From: Coprousia sp963931435
GTDB taxonomy: Bacteria > Actinomycetota > Coriobacteriia > Coriobacteriales > Coriobacteriaceae
DNA: 64,000 nucleotides
Direction of reading: 5' to 3'
NCBI GenBank assembly: GCA_963931435.1
Contig: OZ007012.1
Coordinates: forward strand, 2,294,001 to 2,358,000
Below, in pieces: positions 40,837 to 50,258 of the stretch. A program made the translations under genes and the position numbers. A model generated the notes under the pieces. The model was not told where the DNA came from, ran no database searches, and saw only the letters and a list, made by a program, of their open reading frames with translations. How positions within the stretch are numbered: position 1 is the first letter of the stretch; every line of letters starts with the position of its first letter.

Positions 40837-42037
40837 GTCCCTCTCCTCTCTCCCGTTCCGTGTCGCCCGCGTCCAGCCTCCCCAGCTTCGAGGCGATCTC
40901 CCCCGTGCGCTTCTCTATGCGGTCGAGCGCGCGCAGGTCCCTACGCGCCTCCCGGGCGGCGTCGCCCGTGGGGTGCCGCGACCGGATGCGCTCGCGGCAC
41001 GCGGCGACGTCGGCGAGGGTCTCCAGCCCCTCGCGCTCGATGAGCGAGATCTCCTCGTCGATGCGGTCAAGGTGCCGCAGGTCCTCCCTGAGCAGGAAGT
41101 GCGTGCGCGCGGCGTCGCCCCCGCCCGGCCGGTATCCCCCGAGGAGGTACCGGTACCTCCGGTAGAGCGCGACCACGCTCCCTCTGGGCGCCTTGGGCGG
41201 GCGCGGCGGAGGGGCGGGCCGCGGGCGCCTGACGGGCGGGCCGGGCCGGCGCGACGCGACGATTCTCTGGGCTATCGCCTCCTGCGTGTAGCCGGGGCCG
41301 AAGTTGCGCGCGAGCCTCACGAACCGCTCCTTGCCCGGGGGCCTCACCGATACGTCCTTGCCGACCTTCACCTCGTAGCCGATCGCGCCGAGGTTCCGGT
41401 AGAACTGCCTCAGGGAGGTCGCGCGGGCGATGGCCTCGTCGACGTCCTCCCTGATGAGGCCCCTCCATGTCGGCCTCCCGGCCCTCTCCGCCGCCCACTC
41501 CGCGTAGTGCCTGGTCCGTCCCGCCGCCGGGGACTCGACGACCGACAGCCCGCGCTCGCGGCAGAGGCGGTCTGACGCCTCCCGCATCTCGCGGTAGCAG
41601 CGGTTGTCGCGGTGGAACCTCCCGCCGTCGGCGAAGGAGACGGAGTTGATGACGAAGTGGTTGTGCAGGTGCCCCCTGTCCAGGTGCGTGGCGACCAGCA
41701 CCTCGAAGCGGTCCCCCCAGAGCTCGCGGGCGAGGGAGACGCCGATCTCGTGGGCGGTCTGGGGGTCGGCCTCGCCCGGGGCGAAGGACTGGTACCCGTG
41801 GAAGGCGACGATGCCCCCGGTCTTGCCGAACTGCCTCTTCGTCGCGTTCATCTCCTCGGCGGCGGTCCCCGGAAGGCAGTTCACGCCGGTCACGTAGAGC
41901 ATCCGCTCGGTCTTCGACGGATCCGCCGCGTAGGCTATCGCGCGGGCGGGGCCCTCCGTCTTGTCCGGGTTCTCCGCGTATCGGACGACCCTGCCGACGC
42001 TTCCCTCGACCTTCCATAGGGAGGTCGTCGCCATCAT
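40811..42037 (-). CDS. MobP-type relaxase
   Basis: 408 residues from ATG 42037; a second ATG follows directly. N-terminal YAENPDKTEG and AIAYAADPSKTERMLYVTGV, then the histidine triad VLVATHLDRGHLHNHFVINS, with YREMREASDRLCRERGLSVV. It nicks oriT and carries the strand into the recipient. The C-terminus is a proline-rich linker and coiled coil. The ATG overlaps the MobC stop. Confidence 0.93.
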   Translation of the reverse strand: MMATTSLWKVEGSVGRVVRYAENPDKTEGPARAIAYAADPSKTERMLYVTGVNCLPGTAAEEMNATKRQFGKTGGIVAFHGYQSFAPGEADPQTAHEIGVSLARELWGDRFEVLVATHLDRGHLHNHFVINSVSFADGGRFHRDNRCYREMREASDRLCRERGLSVVESPAAGRTRHYAEWAAERAGRPTWRGLIREDVDEAIARATSLRQFYRNLGAIGYEVKVGKDVSVRPPGKERFVRLARNFGPGYTQEAIAQRIVASRRPGPPVRRPRPAPPPRPPKAPRGSVVALYRRYRYLLGGYRPGGGDAARTHFLLREDLRHLDRIDEEISLIEREGLETLADVAACRERIRSRHPTGDAAREARRDLRALDRIEKRTGEIASKLGRLDAGDTERERGEGRGSDRPGR

Positions 42038-42327
42038 CGCCTCCCCGGGGACTTCACGGCCGCGACGATTTCGACGAGAGCCCGCTCGAGGCGGCGCGCC
42101 TCCGCGTCGTAGCGCCCGGCGTCCACCGCCCCGATGGCATGGGCCTTGCGGGCTATCTGGTTGAGATTCGTCCCTATCGAACGCAGCTCCCGCGCCATCT
42201 CCAGGTACGCCTCGGGCGGGCGCTCGGGCGGCACCGCCCCTGCGAGGACGGACCGCACGTACGCCTCCAGGGACCACCCCGTGCGCGCCACGTGTGCGCG
42301 GAGCGCGGCGTGCTCTCCTTCGCTCAT
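42034..42327 (-). CDS. mobC: MobC-like mobilisation accessory protein
   Basis: 97 residues from ATG 42327 (AAAGGTG upstream); an upstream GTG could add a basic RRRRGPERTRK segment. MSEGEHAALRAHVARTGWSL, EAYVRSVLAGAVPPERPPEA, LRSIGTNLNQIARKAHAIGA: a ribbon-helix-helix start and the IGTNLNQIARKAH motif of MobC. Assists relaxase binding at oriT. Confidence 0.85.
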   Translation of the reverse strand: MSEGEHAALRAHVARTGWSLEAYVRSVLAGAVPPERPPEAYLEMARELRSIGTNLNQIARKAHAIGAVDAGRYDAEARRLERALVEIVAAVKSPGRR

Positions 42328-42407
42328 TCGCACGGTCACCTTTCTGGTGCGCTCGGGGCCGCGTCGCCGCCTCGTCTTCGGGGGACAGGGGGACTCCCCT
42401 GGTTCCT

Positions 42408-42427
42408 GCCGGATGCCAGCATCCGGC
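42408..42427. other. Palindrome upstream of mobC (candidate oriT arm)
   Basis: Perfect inverted repeat GCCGGATGC-ca-GCATCCGGC about 80 bases upstream of mobC. MOBP origins usually lie there and contain such repeats. The nick site is not identified. Confidence 0.4.
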
Positions 42428-42491
42428 GTTGCTTGCTGGTACGGCGGGCCGCAGGGCCCCGCCCCCGCGGCGGACCCGCCGAGAAGGGGGC

Positions 42492-43466
42492 TCACCGGGC
42501 CCTCCCGGCCGCCGCGCGGCCCCTGCCGAGCGCCGACATGAGCTCCTCGTTCACGTCCTTCCCGGACCGCGGCGGCTCGATGGCGACGCGGTACCGCTCG
42601 CAGAGCACCGTGGAGACGAGCGCCGCGGCGTTGAGGCCGGGCGCGTCGTTGTCCAGGTGGAGTCGGAGCGCCCTGATGCGCGGCCGGTCCGCCAGGTGCC
42701 GCTCGAGGGCGGGCGGCACGCATCCCTTCCGCACCCCGACCGACGCCGGCGGCACGCCTCCCAGCGAGAGGAGGTTGAGCGATCTCCAGTCCTCCCCGCG
42801 CATGGCAGCGAGCGTGGCGTAGGAGAGCGCGTCGATCGCCGCCTCGAACACGTGGAGCTCGCCGCCCCTGCCCGGGTCCAGGTGGAACGAGTAGCGCTTG
42901 TCGGAGCCGGGGGCCTCTCCCTTGAAGTTCCCGGAGCACCCGCGCAGCGCCGCGTAGCGCGGGCGTCCGTCCGGGCCGGTCCCGACGAACACCGCGTTGG
43001 CGTACCTGCCGCGGCGCGTGCCGTAGACGATCCCGCGGGAGACGCACTCGTCCAGGACCTCCCGGGCGATGCCGCGGCGCGCGAGGTACGCGACCGCCTC
43101 GGGCGTGGCGTCCGCGGGCGGCAGCTCGAAGGGCCTCCGAGCGGGCCGCGGGACGGCTCCGGCCGGGCGGCGGGGCGGGAGGGGCCGGGCGGCGGGCGCC
43201 TCGACGGCGTCCCCCGCGATGTCGCGCACCGCGTCGAGGAAGCTCAGCCCCCGCACCTTGATGAGGTAGTCGAGGGCCGACCTTCCGCCGAAGCCCCTGC
43301 TCCACCAATACCACTTGCCGTTCGAGATCTTGAGGCTGTCGTGCTCGCGCGTGCACCACGTCGAAGCTGACACGCGCACGAGCTCCCCCGGGTCGCGCTC
43401 CTGGAGGTAGGTGAGTAGGTCGATGCGCTTCGCTTGCGCCACGACCTCGGGGTCGATGTAGGGCAT
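42492..43466 (-). CDS. Toprim/DUF3991 primase-like protein
   Basis: 324 residues from ATG 43466 (AAGGAG upstream). DUF3991 region VRVSASTWCTREHDSLKISN, GKWYWWSRGFGGRSALDYLI and Toprim parts ELHVFEAAIDALSYATLAAM (Glu) and ALRLHLDNDAPGLNAAALVS (Asp-x-Asp-like). Found next to relaxases of Gram-positive ICEs; probably primes or processes transferred DNA. Confidence 0.85.
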   Translation of the reverse strand: MPYIDPEVVAQAKRIDLLTYLQERDPGELVRVSASTWCTREHDSLKISNGKWYWWSRGFGGRSALDYLIKVRGLSFLDAVRDIAGDAVEAPAARPLPPRRPAGAVPRPARRPFELPPADATPEAVAYLARRGIAREVLDECVSRGIVYGTRRGRYANAVFVGTGPDGRPRYAALRGCSGNFKGEAPGSDKRYSFHLDPGRGGELHVFEAAIDALSYATLAAMRGEDWRSLNLLSLGGVPPASVGVRKGCVPPALERHLADRPRIRALRLHLDNDAPGLNAAALVSTVLCERYRVAIEPPRSGKDVNEELMSALGRGRAAAGRAR

Positions 43467-43525
43467 ACGTTTCTCCTTAGATCTTGTGGGAACAATTCAG
43501 AAAAGATGGAGCATTGGGAGGGAAT

Positions 43526-44674
43526 GTGGTCTTTTATTTCGATGAGGCAGGAAACAGCGGTTGCCTGACAAAAAGTGGGGAGGTTTCTTACCGTAGAGAT
43601 GACCAGCCCCTCTATGTCTTGGCTGCGATCATGCCCGGTTACCGTGATTCAGGCCTGATGGATCGCTATCGCGAGTTCAAAGCAAGGTGGAGACCCGAGG
43701 GAGGAGAAGTCAAGGGGAGCGATCTGCTGACAAGACGCAGCAATGATGCCCTTGAGGACTTCATCGAAAGGTTCGTCGGGAAATGCCCCGTCTGGCCGTG
43801 TGTCTATTCGAAGGACTTCTACCTCGCAACCGCGCTCATGCAGTCAGCCCTAGGGCCGGGCGCGAAGTCGGTCTTCCCGTTCGAGTATTACAGCGAGGCG
43901 TCAGACCTCGCCCTGTTCGGGCGGGAGGCCATCGACGCGTACGCCGAATACTCGAACAGCCCGACAGAGGAGGCTGCGGAAAAGCTCGTTAGGAACCTTC
44001 TCGATGGAGGTGCTGTTCGAAAAGAGGGCATCCTCTGGACATATCTGGAGCAAGTAGTGGGCGCTGGATCGTTCTCGACCGCATTTGACCGAGGTATCGC
44101 TTCGGGAGACTATGAGAAGCCCGCGTATCAGAATCTCGTGAACCTCGCCGCCTTTGGCGAGCTGATGCTCGCTATCAAGCTGGATAGTGGTCTGAACAAC
44201 AGGAAAATCGAAGCTGTTCACGATCACATCTTCGAGTTCGAAGGAGAGTACATCGCAGCGTTTCGTGAGGCTGGGGTCAACATCCGACTTGCATTTGGCG
44301 ACAGCTCGAGCGACCTGGGAATCCAGCTCGCAGACAATATGGCCAGCACCGTATTCGGTGCCGCGAAGAGGGTGCTCAAGGCATTTAAGGACCGAAGGCC
44401 GTTGGCGACCGAAAACGATTGGGTATTCCGGCTGTGGTCGCGGCTGTTCATCGGAATCGGTCCAAACAGGTTCAAGCTCGTCGTGCCCCTTCAGGAACAG
44501 GCCCTTTTCTTCACCGTCGCTGAGATGTATCAGGATGACTTTCCGAAAGACCGGAGAAATGCGACCGTCTTCAATGGACTCTACGAAAAATGGCTTCGCC
44601 ATGTCTGCAATGACCAGCTCAATCTTGTGGCCGAATTCGATGAAGAGGCGACCAGCTCTCTTCTGATACGCTAG
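43526..44674 (+). CDS. DUF3800-family protein
   Basis: 382 residues from GTG 43526 (GGAGG four bases upstream; a TTG at 43484 is possible). The start VFYFDEAGNSGCLTKSGEVS contains the FxDEAG motif and the end has SSSDLGIQLADNMASTVFGA, the second acidic motif of this RNase H-like family. Lower GC than neighbours and opposite strand. DUF3800 genes are typical accessory cargo; anti-phage roles have been suggested for some, not shown here. Confidence 0.75.
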   Translation: MVFYFDEAGNSGCLTKSGEVSYRRDDQPLYVLAAIMPGYRDSGLMDRYREFKARWRPEGGEVKGSDLLTRRSNDALEDFIERFVGKCPVWPCVYSKDFYLATALMQSALGPGAKSVFPFEYYSEASDLALFGREAIDAYAEYSNSPTEEAAEKLVRNLLDGGAVRKEGILWTYLEQVVGAGSFSTAFDRGIASGDYEKPAYQNLVNLAAFGELMLAIKLDSGLNNRKIEAVHDHIFEFEGEYIAAFREAGVNIRLAFGDSSSDLGIQLADNMASTVFGAAKRVLKAFKDRRPLATENDWVFRLWSRLFIGIGPNRFKLVVPLQEQALFFTVAEMYQDDFPKDRRNATVFNGLYEKWLRHVCNDQLNLVAEFDEEATSSLLIR

Positions 44675-44703
44675 GCGGTCACTAGTCCGCCCATTACAGT
44701 TTG

Positions 44704-44728
44704 AGTCGGCTTTCGGGCCGGCTCTTTT
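44704..44728 (+). terminator. Terminator of the DUF3800 gene
   Basis: Stem AGTCGGC/GCCGGCT with TTTCGG loop, followed by CTTTT; 30 bases after the stop. Confidence 0.7.
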
Positions 44729-44740
44729 CCCGCGAAATGT

Positions 44741-47700
44741 TCACCTCGCCTCTGCGGCGAGCTCCCTCTTCTTTTCGACTGGTCTCTCCTGCCCTGAATC
44801 GGGCGGCACGACGTTATCCGGCCTGTCGAGGTCGAGCGCCGCGTCCAGCTCCGCCAGGCGTGCCGTCTTCCTTCGGAGCTCGTCCTCCCGCGGGAAGGGT
44901 CGCGCGGCCTCGTCCCTGGCCGCCGAGATCTGCCCGCGGACCTCTTCGAGCGCGGCTTGCGCCTCTGCGGCTCGCTGCGGTATCTGCCTGGCGGCGTTCT
45001 CGATGCGCGTCGCGTTGCCCGCAGGGTCGTCGCCGAGCGCCACCTCGTAGCGATCACGGCCGACGAGCGTCGCCTTGCGGGCCCGCTCGACCGCATCGTA
45101 GGAGACCTCGATCGCTAGGCCGCGGATGGACCCGGCGGAGACGCGCCCCTCGGCCTCCCGCCCCTCGAGCGCCGCGGCGATGGCCGCGCCCGCCTCCGCT
45201 CGGCTGGTGTACGTCGTCCCCATCACCTCCATCTCGAACGCGTCGGGCGCCGCCGCGACGGTCTTCGAGTCGCGCTCCCGCGCCTCGACGCGCCTGGCGA
45301 GGGCCTCCTCGCGGCGGGGGAGCTCCCCGCGCAGGCGGTCCTCGAGCTCGTAGCGCTGGGAGAGGTGCTCGGCCTTGAGGAGCTTGAGCCGCGACACCTC
45401 CACGTCGAGGTCCATGCGCTCCTTGATGAGCGGGTTGCCGGTGGCGAGCGCCTTGAGCTCGGCGTACGAGAGCGCCGTCTCGTCCACGTCCGACGCCGCC
45501 CTGACCGGCGACTTCGACGTCATGACCTGCCCGATGAACCGCTGCTTGCTCTCCACCAGCTGGAACAGGTAGGCGTCGAAGGTCCCCTCCGTGACGTAGC
45601 GGTACACTTCGACCTCGTCGTTGAGGTTGCCTTGGCGCGCGATGCGCCCGAGCCTCTGCTGGAGGTCGGCGGGCCGCCACGGGCAGTCGAGGTCGTGCAG
45701 CGCGACGAGGAGCCTCTGCACGTTCGTGCCCGCGCCCATCTTCTGGGTCGAGCCCATGAGAACGCGGACCTGGCCCGACCTGACGCGCGAGAACAGCTGC
45801 GCCTTCTGGGCCTCGGTCGGTGCGTCGTGTATGAAGGCGATCTCCTCCGGCGGGACCCCGCGGGAGACGAGCCGGCGCTTGAGGTCGTCGTACACGTTGA
45901 ACGAGCCGTCGCCCTTGGGGGTCGATAGGTCGCAGAACACGAGCTGGGCGAGTCGCCTGTCGGCGGTTTCCTCCCAGATGCGCAGGACGTTGTCGACGCA
46001 CGCGGCGACCTTCCCCCGCGGGTTCTCCGGCAGGGACCCGTCCACGAGCCTCTGGTCGAGGGCGAGCTTCCTCCCGTCGTTGGTTATCTTGAGCATGTTG
46101 TCCACCGATGGGTCGACCGACCCGTTCCGGACCCGGTCCGCCCGCTCGGAGAGGCCCGCCACGAGCTCGCGCTGGATCGCGCTCGGCTCGACGCGCACGT
46201 TCCGGTAGCTGACCTTAGGGACGGGCAGGCCCAGCGTGTCGGCTGTGCGGATGTCCGCCACCTGCCTGAACAGCGCCATGAGCTCGGGGAGGTTGTAGAA
46301 CTTGGAGAAGCGCGTCTTCTGCCGGTACCCGGTCCCCTCGGGAGCGAGCTCGAGGGCCGTCACCGTCTCCCCGAAGGTCGACGCCCAGCAGTCGAAGTGT
46401 GATACGCCCATTCGCCTGAGCTCCCCGTACTGGAGGTAGCGCTGCATGGTGTAGAGCTCGACCATGGAGTTGGAGACGGGCGTCCCGGTGGCGAACACCA
46501 CGCCCTTCCCGCCCGTGAGCTCGTCGAGGTAGCGGCACTTCGCGAACAGGTCCGACGACTTCTGCGCCTCCGCCTGGGCGACGCCGCCGACGTTGCGCAT
46601 CTTCGTCGAGAAGAACAGGTTCTTGTAGTAGTGCGCCTCGTCGACGAAGAGCCGGTCTACCCCGAGCTCCTCGAAGTAGACGGTGTCGTCCTTTCGCTCG
46701 GCGCCCTCCAGCTTCCTCAGCTTCGCCTCGAGCTTCTTCTTCGCCGACTCCATCTGGCGCACGGTGAAGCGCTGGCCGGCCATGGCCCTCGCCGCGGCGA
46801 TCCCCTCAGCCATGTCGGAGATCTGCTCCTTCAGGAAGGCCCGCTGTCGCTCGGGGGTGAGCGGGATCTTCTCGAGCTGGGTGTGCCCTATGATCACCGC
46901 GTCGTAGTCGCCCGTCGCTATGCGCGCGCAGAAGCGCCGGCGGTTCCTCTTCTCGAAGTCTCTCTTTGTAGCGACTAGGATGTTCGCCGCCGGGTAGAGG
47001 GTCAGGTACTCGCTTGCCCACTGCTCCGTCAGGTGGTTGGGCACCACGATGAGGGACTTTGTGCAGAGGCCGATGCGTCTGAGCTCCTGGGACGCCGCCG
47101 CCATCTCGAAGGTCTTGCCGGCTCCCACCTCGTGCGCGAGCAGCGTGTTGCCCCCGTAGACGATCCGCGCCACCGCGTCCTTCTGGTGGCGGCGGAGCCG
47201 TATCTCGGGGTTCATGCCGGGGAACTCGAGGCGCGAGCCGTCGAACGCTCGCGGACGGACGGCGTTGAAGAGCTCGTTGTAGCGCTTCGCCAGCCTGTCC
47301 CTCCGCGCGGGCTCCGAGAAGGCCCACTCCCTGAACGCCTCCTTGATCGCGTCCTGCTTGGCCATGGCGACCGCGGTCTCCTCGCGGTTGAGGACGGCGC
47401 GCTTCTTTCCGTCCGGCTCCTGCACGTAGTCGACCACGCGCGCGTCGCGCAGGTTGAGCGTCTCCTCGATAATGTGGTACGCGCTCATGCGCTTGGTCCC
47501 GTAGGTCGCGGTCGCGCGCACGTTGTACCGGTCCGTCCCCTTTCCGGACACCGCCCACTGCGCGGTCGCCTGGCAGTACTGGACGGTTATCGCGCGGCGG
47601 TGGTAGAAGGGCGTCTCGAGGAGGTCGAAGATGAAGGTCCTCACGTCGTCGGGAGGGACCCACGTCGCTCCGAGGCGGATTCCGATGTCCGCCGGCGGGA

Positions 47701-49882
47701 TGTCGGGCGGGACGGCCGCGCGCAGCGCTTCGACGTTCGCCTCGAGGGAGCGGTCCGAGGCGGCGGCCTCCTCGGCGGCCGCGAGCTTTGCCCGGACGTT
47801 CCCCGAGAGGTACTCGTCCGCCGCCTGCCACTCGTCGGTCCCCGGCACGCGGAATATCTCGCCCCGCAACGCATCCGCGAGGTCCGCCGGCGCGGTCCCG
47901 GTGAGGGCGGCCATGTAGGGCAGGTCCACGCGCCCGCGCTCGGAGAGCGAGAGGGCGAGCGCTTCCTCCGGCCCCTCGGCGCTGGTGGGCCTCTCGTGGG
48001 GCCGTATCGTGCGCTTGCTGAACATGTCCGCCTTGCGCGCCAGGTTCCCGTCGTCGTCGAGGACCTCGAGGGCGCACAGCAGCGGATAGGACGAGTCCTG
48101 CCCGAACGCTGCGGAGTTCGCGCGCGAGCTGATGAGCCCGTGCGCGGCGGTGTAGGCGTCGTAGACCGCGTTCAGCGCCGACTGTAGCGTTGACACCTCC
48201 TCGTCGGGCGCCCCGAGGCGCTCGGCATCGATGAGGGCGCGGAGCGCGTCGCGGACCTTCGCCATCCCCTCGACGCGCGCGAGCGCGGTCCGGCCGAGCT
48301 CCTGCGGGTACATCTGGGCGCCGATCCGGTACCAGGCGAGCCCGCCGCGCAGCGTGAAGGAGTAGTTGCGCACCGCCGGGTCCGCCGGAATCGGTCCGTG
48401 CCCGTCCGGCTCTTCGCGCCGGCGGGCCGCCTCGAAGCGCGCGTCGAGGCGGGAGAGGGCCCGGGTGAGCAGGTCGGCGACGCTTTCGCCCCCGTCCGGC
48501 TCGCAGGTCGTCTCGTCGCCGTGTGCGCCGCGGCGGGCGGCCATCCTGCCGAGCACCATCTCCGGCCTGTCGGCGAAGTACTGGTTGAGCGGTATGCCGT
48601 CCTCCGTCGCGCCGAGGTGGATCCACTCGGGCTCCTCGACGGACGGCTCGCCCTTCTTGCGCAGGATGATGACGTCTGTGGTGACCGATGCTCCCGACCC
48701 GGAGAACGTCGTGTTGGGGAGCCTTGCCGCGCCGACCAGATCGGCGCGCTCGGCCAGGTAGCGCCTCACCGAGGGGCTTGCCTTGTCGAGCGTCCCCTTG
48801 GACGTGATGAGGGCGATCACCCCGCCGGGCCTCACGAGGTCGACGGCGCGGGCGAAGAAGTAGTCGTGGACCAGGAAGCCCCGGCCCCGGTACCTCGTGT
48901 CAGCGACCTGGTAGTCGCCGAATGGCACGTTCCCGACGACGGCGTCGAAGGAGTTATCCGCGAGGGCAGCGTCTTCGAGCCCCTGGGCCAGGACGGTGCT
49001 CCCCGGGTGCAGGAGGGCGGCTATGCGGGCGGTGGTCGGGTCGAGCTCCACTCCCGTGACGCGCGCTGCGGGGATCTCCCCCTCGACGGCCCCGATGAAC
49101 GTGCCCGTTCCGCACGAGGGCTCGAGCACGTTCCCCTCGCCGACGCCCATCGACCGCAGCGCGGAGCAGACCGCCTCCGCTATCTCCGGCGGGGTGTAGT
49201 ACGCGTTGAGGACCGACGCCCGCGCCGCGGAGAAGCCGTCCTCGCCGAGCAGCTCCCGAATCCGGTCCCGCTCGGCCTCCCACCGCGGAGATCCCTCGTC
49301 GAACACCTGTCCGAGGCCTCCCCATCCCGTGTAGCGGGAGAGGGTCTCCCGCTCCTCGGGCGAGAGCCTCCCGTCGTCGCCCGCGCGGTCCATTGCCTCG
49401 AGCGCGGCGATGTTCGCCCTCAGCCGGCCCGCCGGGGTGTCGGGTAGCGCTTCGGCGGGAGAGGGCTTCGCCGCCTTCTCGCCGGAGGGGGCGAAGAGGT
49501 CGAGCTCCTGCTGCCGCTCCGGGCTCGCCTGGGGCCGTGCCGCGCTCTTGCGCGGGACCATGCGTTGGGGTCGGCTCCCCCGCGCTTCGCTGCGGGCGGG
49601 TTCGGCGACCTCGGCGAGCTCCCCCATCCCCATGCGCTTCGGGAAGAGCGGGGCCGTCGGGTCGTAGAGCAGGACCGAGCCGCCCTCGATGGCCTCGACC
49701 TCGTAGTCCGCGGCGCCCACGCGGACGCGCGCGCCGAGCTCGATGGTCGTCCGGTAATGCGGAGGGGCCGGGGAATCGCCCCCGGCCCCTCCGAGCTCTC
49801 GGGCCCCGCCTAGACTTCGACGAGGTCCCTTCTCGCCATCTCCGCCGCCGACGCCCTCGCCGCCGTCATCAGGCCCGCCCAT
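44741..49882 (-). CDS. Giant ICE helicase: N6-methyltransferase-like and SNF2-type helicase domains (3' part of a split gene)
   Basis: 1713 residues from ATG 49882. Residues 160-330 carry a Class I methyltransferase (NVLEPSCGTGTFIGAVEG; DAVVGNVPFGDY in place of NPPY). A superfamily 2 helicase follows: LLAHEVGAGKTFEMAAAS about 919, VDEAHYYKNLF about 1081, VVFATGTPVSNSMVELYTMQ, and QQRLGRIARQGNLNDEVEVY about 1414. The C-terminus is coiled coil. Very large proteins of this type are standard in Gram-positive ICEs. The reading frame continues upstream without a stop to 50173 and, across the IS110 element, into the LtrC-like fragment at 51738-52500, so the intact gene was about 6.2 kb. Whether this 3' part is still translated from an internal start is unknown. 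Confidence 0.85.
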   Translation of the reverse strand: MGGPDDGGEGVGGGDGEKGPRRSLGGARELGGAGGDSPAPPHYRTTIELGARVRVGAADYEVEAIEGGSVLLYDPTAPLFPKRMGMGELAEVAEPARSEARGSRPQRMVPRKSAARPQASPERQQELDLFAPSGEKAAKPSPAEALPDTPAGRLRANIAALEAMDRAGDDGRLSPEERETLSRYTGWGGLGQVFDEGSPRWEAERDRIRELLGEDGFSAARASVLNAYYTPPEIAEAVCSALRSMGVGEGNVLEPSCGTGTFIGAVEGEIPAARVTGVELDPTTARIAALLHPGSTVLAQGLEDAALADNSFDAVVGNVPFGDYQVADTRYRGRGFLVHDYFFARAVDLVRPGGVIALITSKGTLDKASPSVRRYLAERADLVGAARLPNTTFSGSGASVTTDVIILRKKGEPSVEEPEWIHLGATEDGIPLNQYFADRPEMVLGRMAARRGAHGDETTCEPDGGESVADLLTRALSRLDARFEAARRREEPDGHGPIPADPAVRNYSFTLRGGLAWYRIGAQMYPQELGRTALARVEGMAKVRDALRALIDAERLGAPDEEVSTLQSALNAVYDAYTAAHGLISSRANSAAFGQDSSYPLLCALEVLDDDGNLARKADMFSKRTIRPHERPTSAEGPEEALALSLSERGRVDLPYMAALTGTAPADLADALRGEIFRVPGTDEWQAADEYLSGNVRAKLAAAEEAAASDRSLEANVEALRAAVPPDIPPADIGIRLGATWVPPDDVRTFIFDLLETPFYHRRAITVQYCQATAQWAVSGKGTDRYNVRATATYGTKRMSAYHIIEETLNLRDARVVDYVQEPDGKKRAVLNREETAVAMAKQDAIKEAFREWAFSEPARRDRLAKRYNELFNAVRPRAFDGSRLEFPGMNPEIRLRRHQKDAVARIVYGGNTLLAHEVGAGKTFEMAAASQELRRIGLCTKSLIVVPNHLTEQWASEYLTLYPAANILVATKRDFEKRNRRRFCARIATGDYDAVIIGHTQLEKIPLTPERQRAFLKEQISDMAEGIAAARAMAGQRFTVRQMESAKKKLEAKLRKLEGAERKDDTVYFEELGVDRLFVDEAHYYKNLFFSTKMRNVGGVAQAEAQKSSDLFAKCRYLDELTGGKGVVFATGTPVSNSMVELYTMQRYLQYGELRRMGVSHFDCWASTFGETVTALELAPEGTGYRQKTRFSKFYNLPELMALFRQVADIRTADTLGLPVPKVSYRNVRVEPSAIQRELVAGLSERADRVRNGSVDPSVDNMLKITNDGRKLALDQRLVDGSLPENPRGKVAACVDNVLRIWEETADRRLAQLVFCDLSTPKGDGSFNVYDDLKRRLVSRGVPPEEIAFIHDAPTEAQKAQLFSRVRSGQVRVLMGSTQKMGAGTNVQRLLVALHDLDCPWRPADLQQRLGRIARQGNLNDEVEVYRYVTEGTFDAYLFQLVESKQRFIGQVMTSKSPVRAASDVDETALSYAELKALATGNPLIKERMDLDVEVSRLKLLKAEHLSQRYELEDRLRGELPRREEALARRVEARERDSKTVAAAPDAFEMEVMGTTYTSRAEAGAAIAAALEGREAEGRVSAGSIRGLAIEVSYDAVERARKATLVGRDRYEVALGDDPAGNATRIENAARQIPQRAAEAQAALEEVRGQISAARDEAARPFPREDELRRKTARLAELDAALDLDRPDNVVPPDSGQERPVEKKRELAAEAR

Positions 49883-50157
49883 GCCACCGGGTCCGTCGAG
49901 CGGAGACGGTCGGATGCCCCCTCCGCCTCCGCTATCTTCGGGGCCGTCCTCTCCACCAGCTCCTCTGCCAGGCGCTGGGTTTCCGAGAGGTGGCTCGACA
50001 GACGTCCCGATGTGAGCAGGTTCTCGTAGAGCACCGGCCTGCTCCTCATGAGGAACTCCAGCCTCATCAGCGCGAACGCCCCCGTCGGCGAGGGGTCCGA
50101 CATCGTCTCGAGGACCGGCAGGCTCACGGCGCCCTTCCTCTCGTAGCTCATTTCCAT
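49810..50157 (-). CDS. TnpV-like protein nested in another frame of the giant gene
   Basis: 115 residues from ATG 50157, with GGAGGAGG about nine bases upstream. ALMRLEFLMRSRPVLYENLL, TSGRLSSHLSETQRLAEELV, STDPVAWAGLMTAARASAAE, MARRDLVEV follows the TnpV pattern (LLxSGxLxxHLxEI...DPxxWVGLMNxI). It is in a different frame from the giant gene and overlaps it over its whole length. TnpV proteins accompany many mobile elements; function unknown. Confidence 0.75.
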   Translation of the reverse strand: MEMSYERKGAVSLPVLETMSDPSPTGAFALMRLEFLMRSRPVLYENLLTSGRLSSHLSETQRLAEELVERTAPKIAEAEGASDRLRSTDPVAWAGLMTAARASAAEMARRDLVEV

Positions 50158-50258
50158 GGTCCGGCTCCTCCTCCTATATTGAAGTTGCCACTTCTCGCGC
50201 AGTGGCCGCGCTTCTTTACCCGTAGACGCGAATATGGGATAAAGGGCGCGAACGGGGC

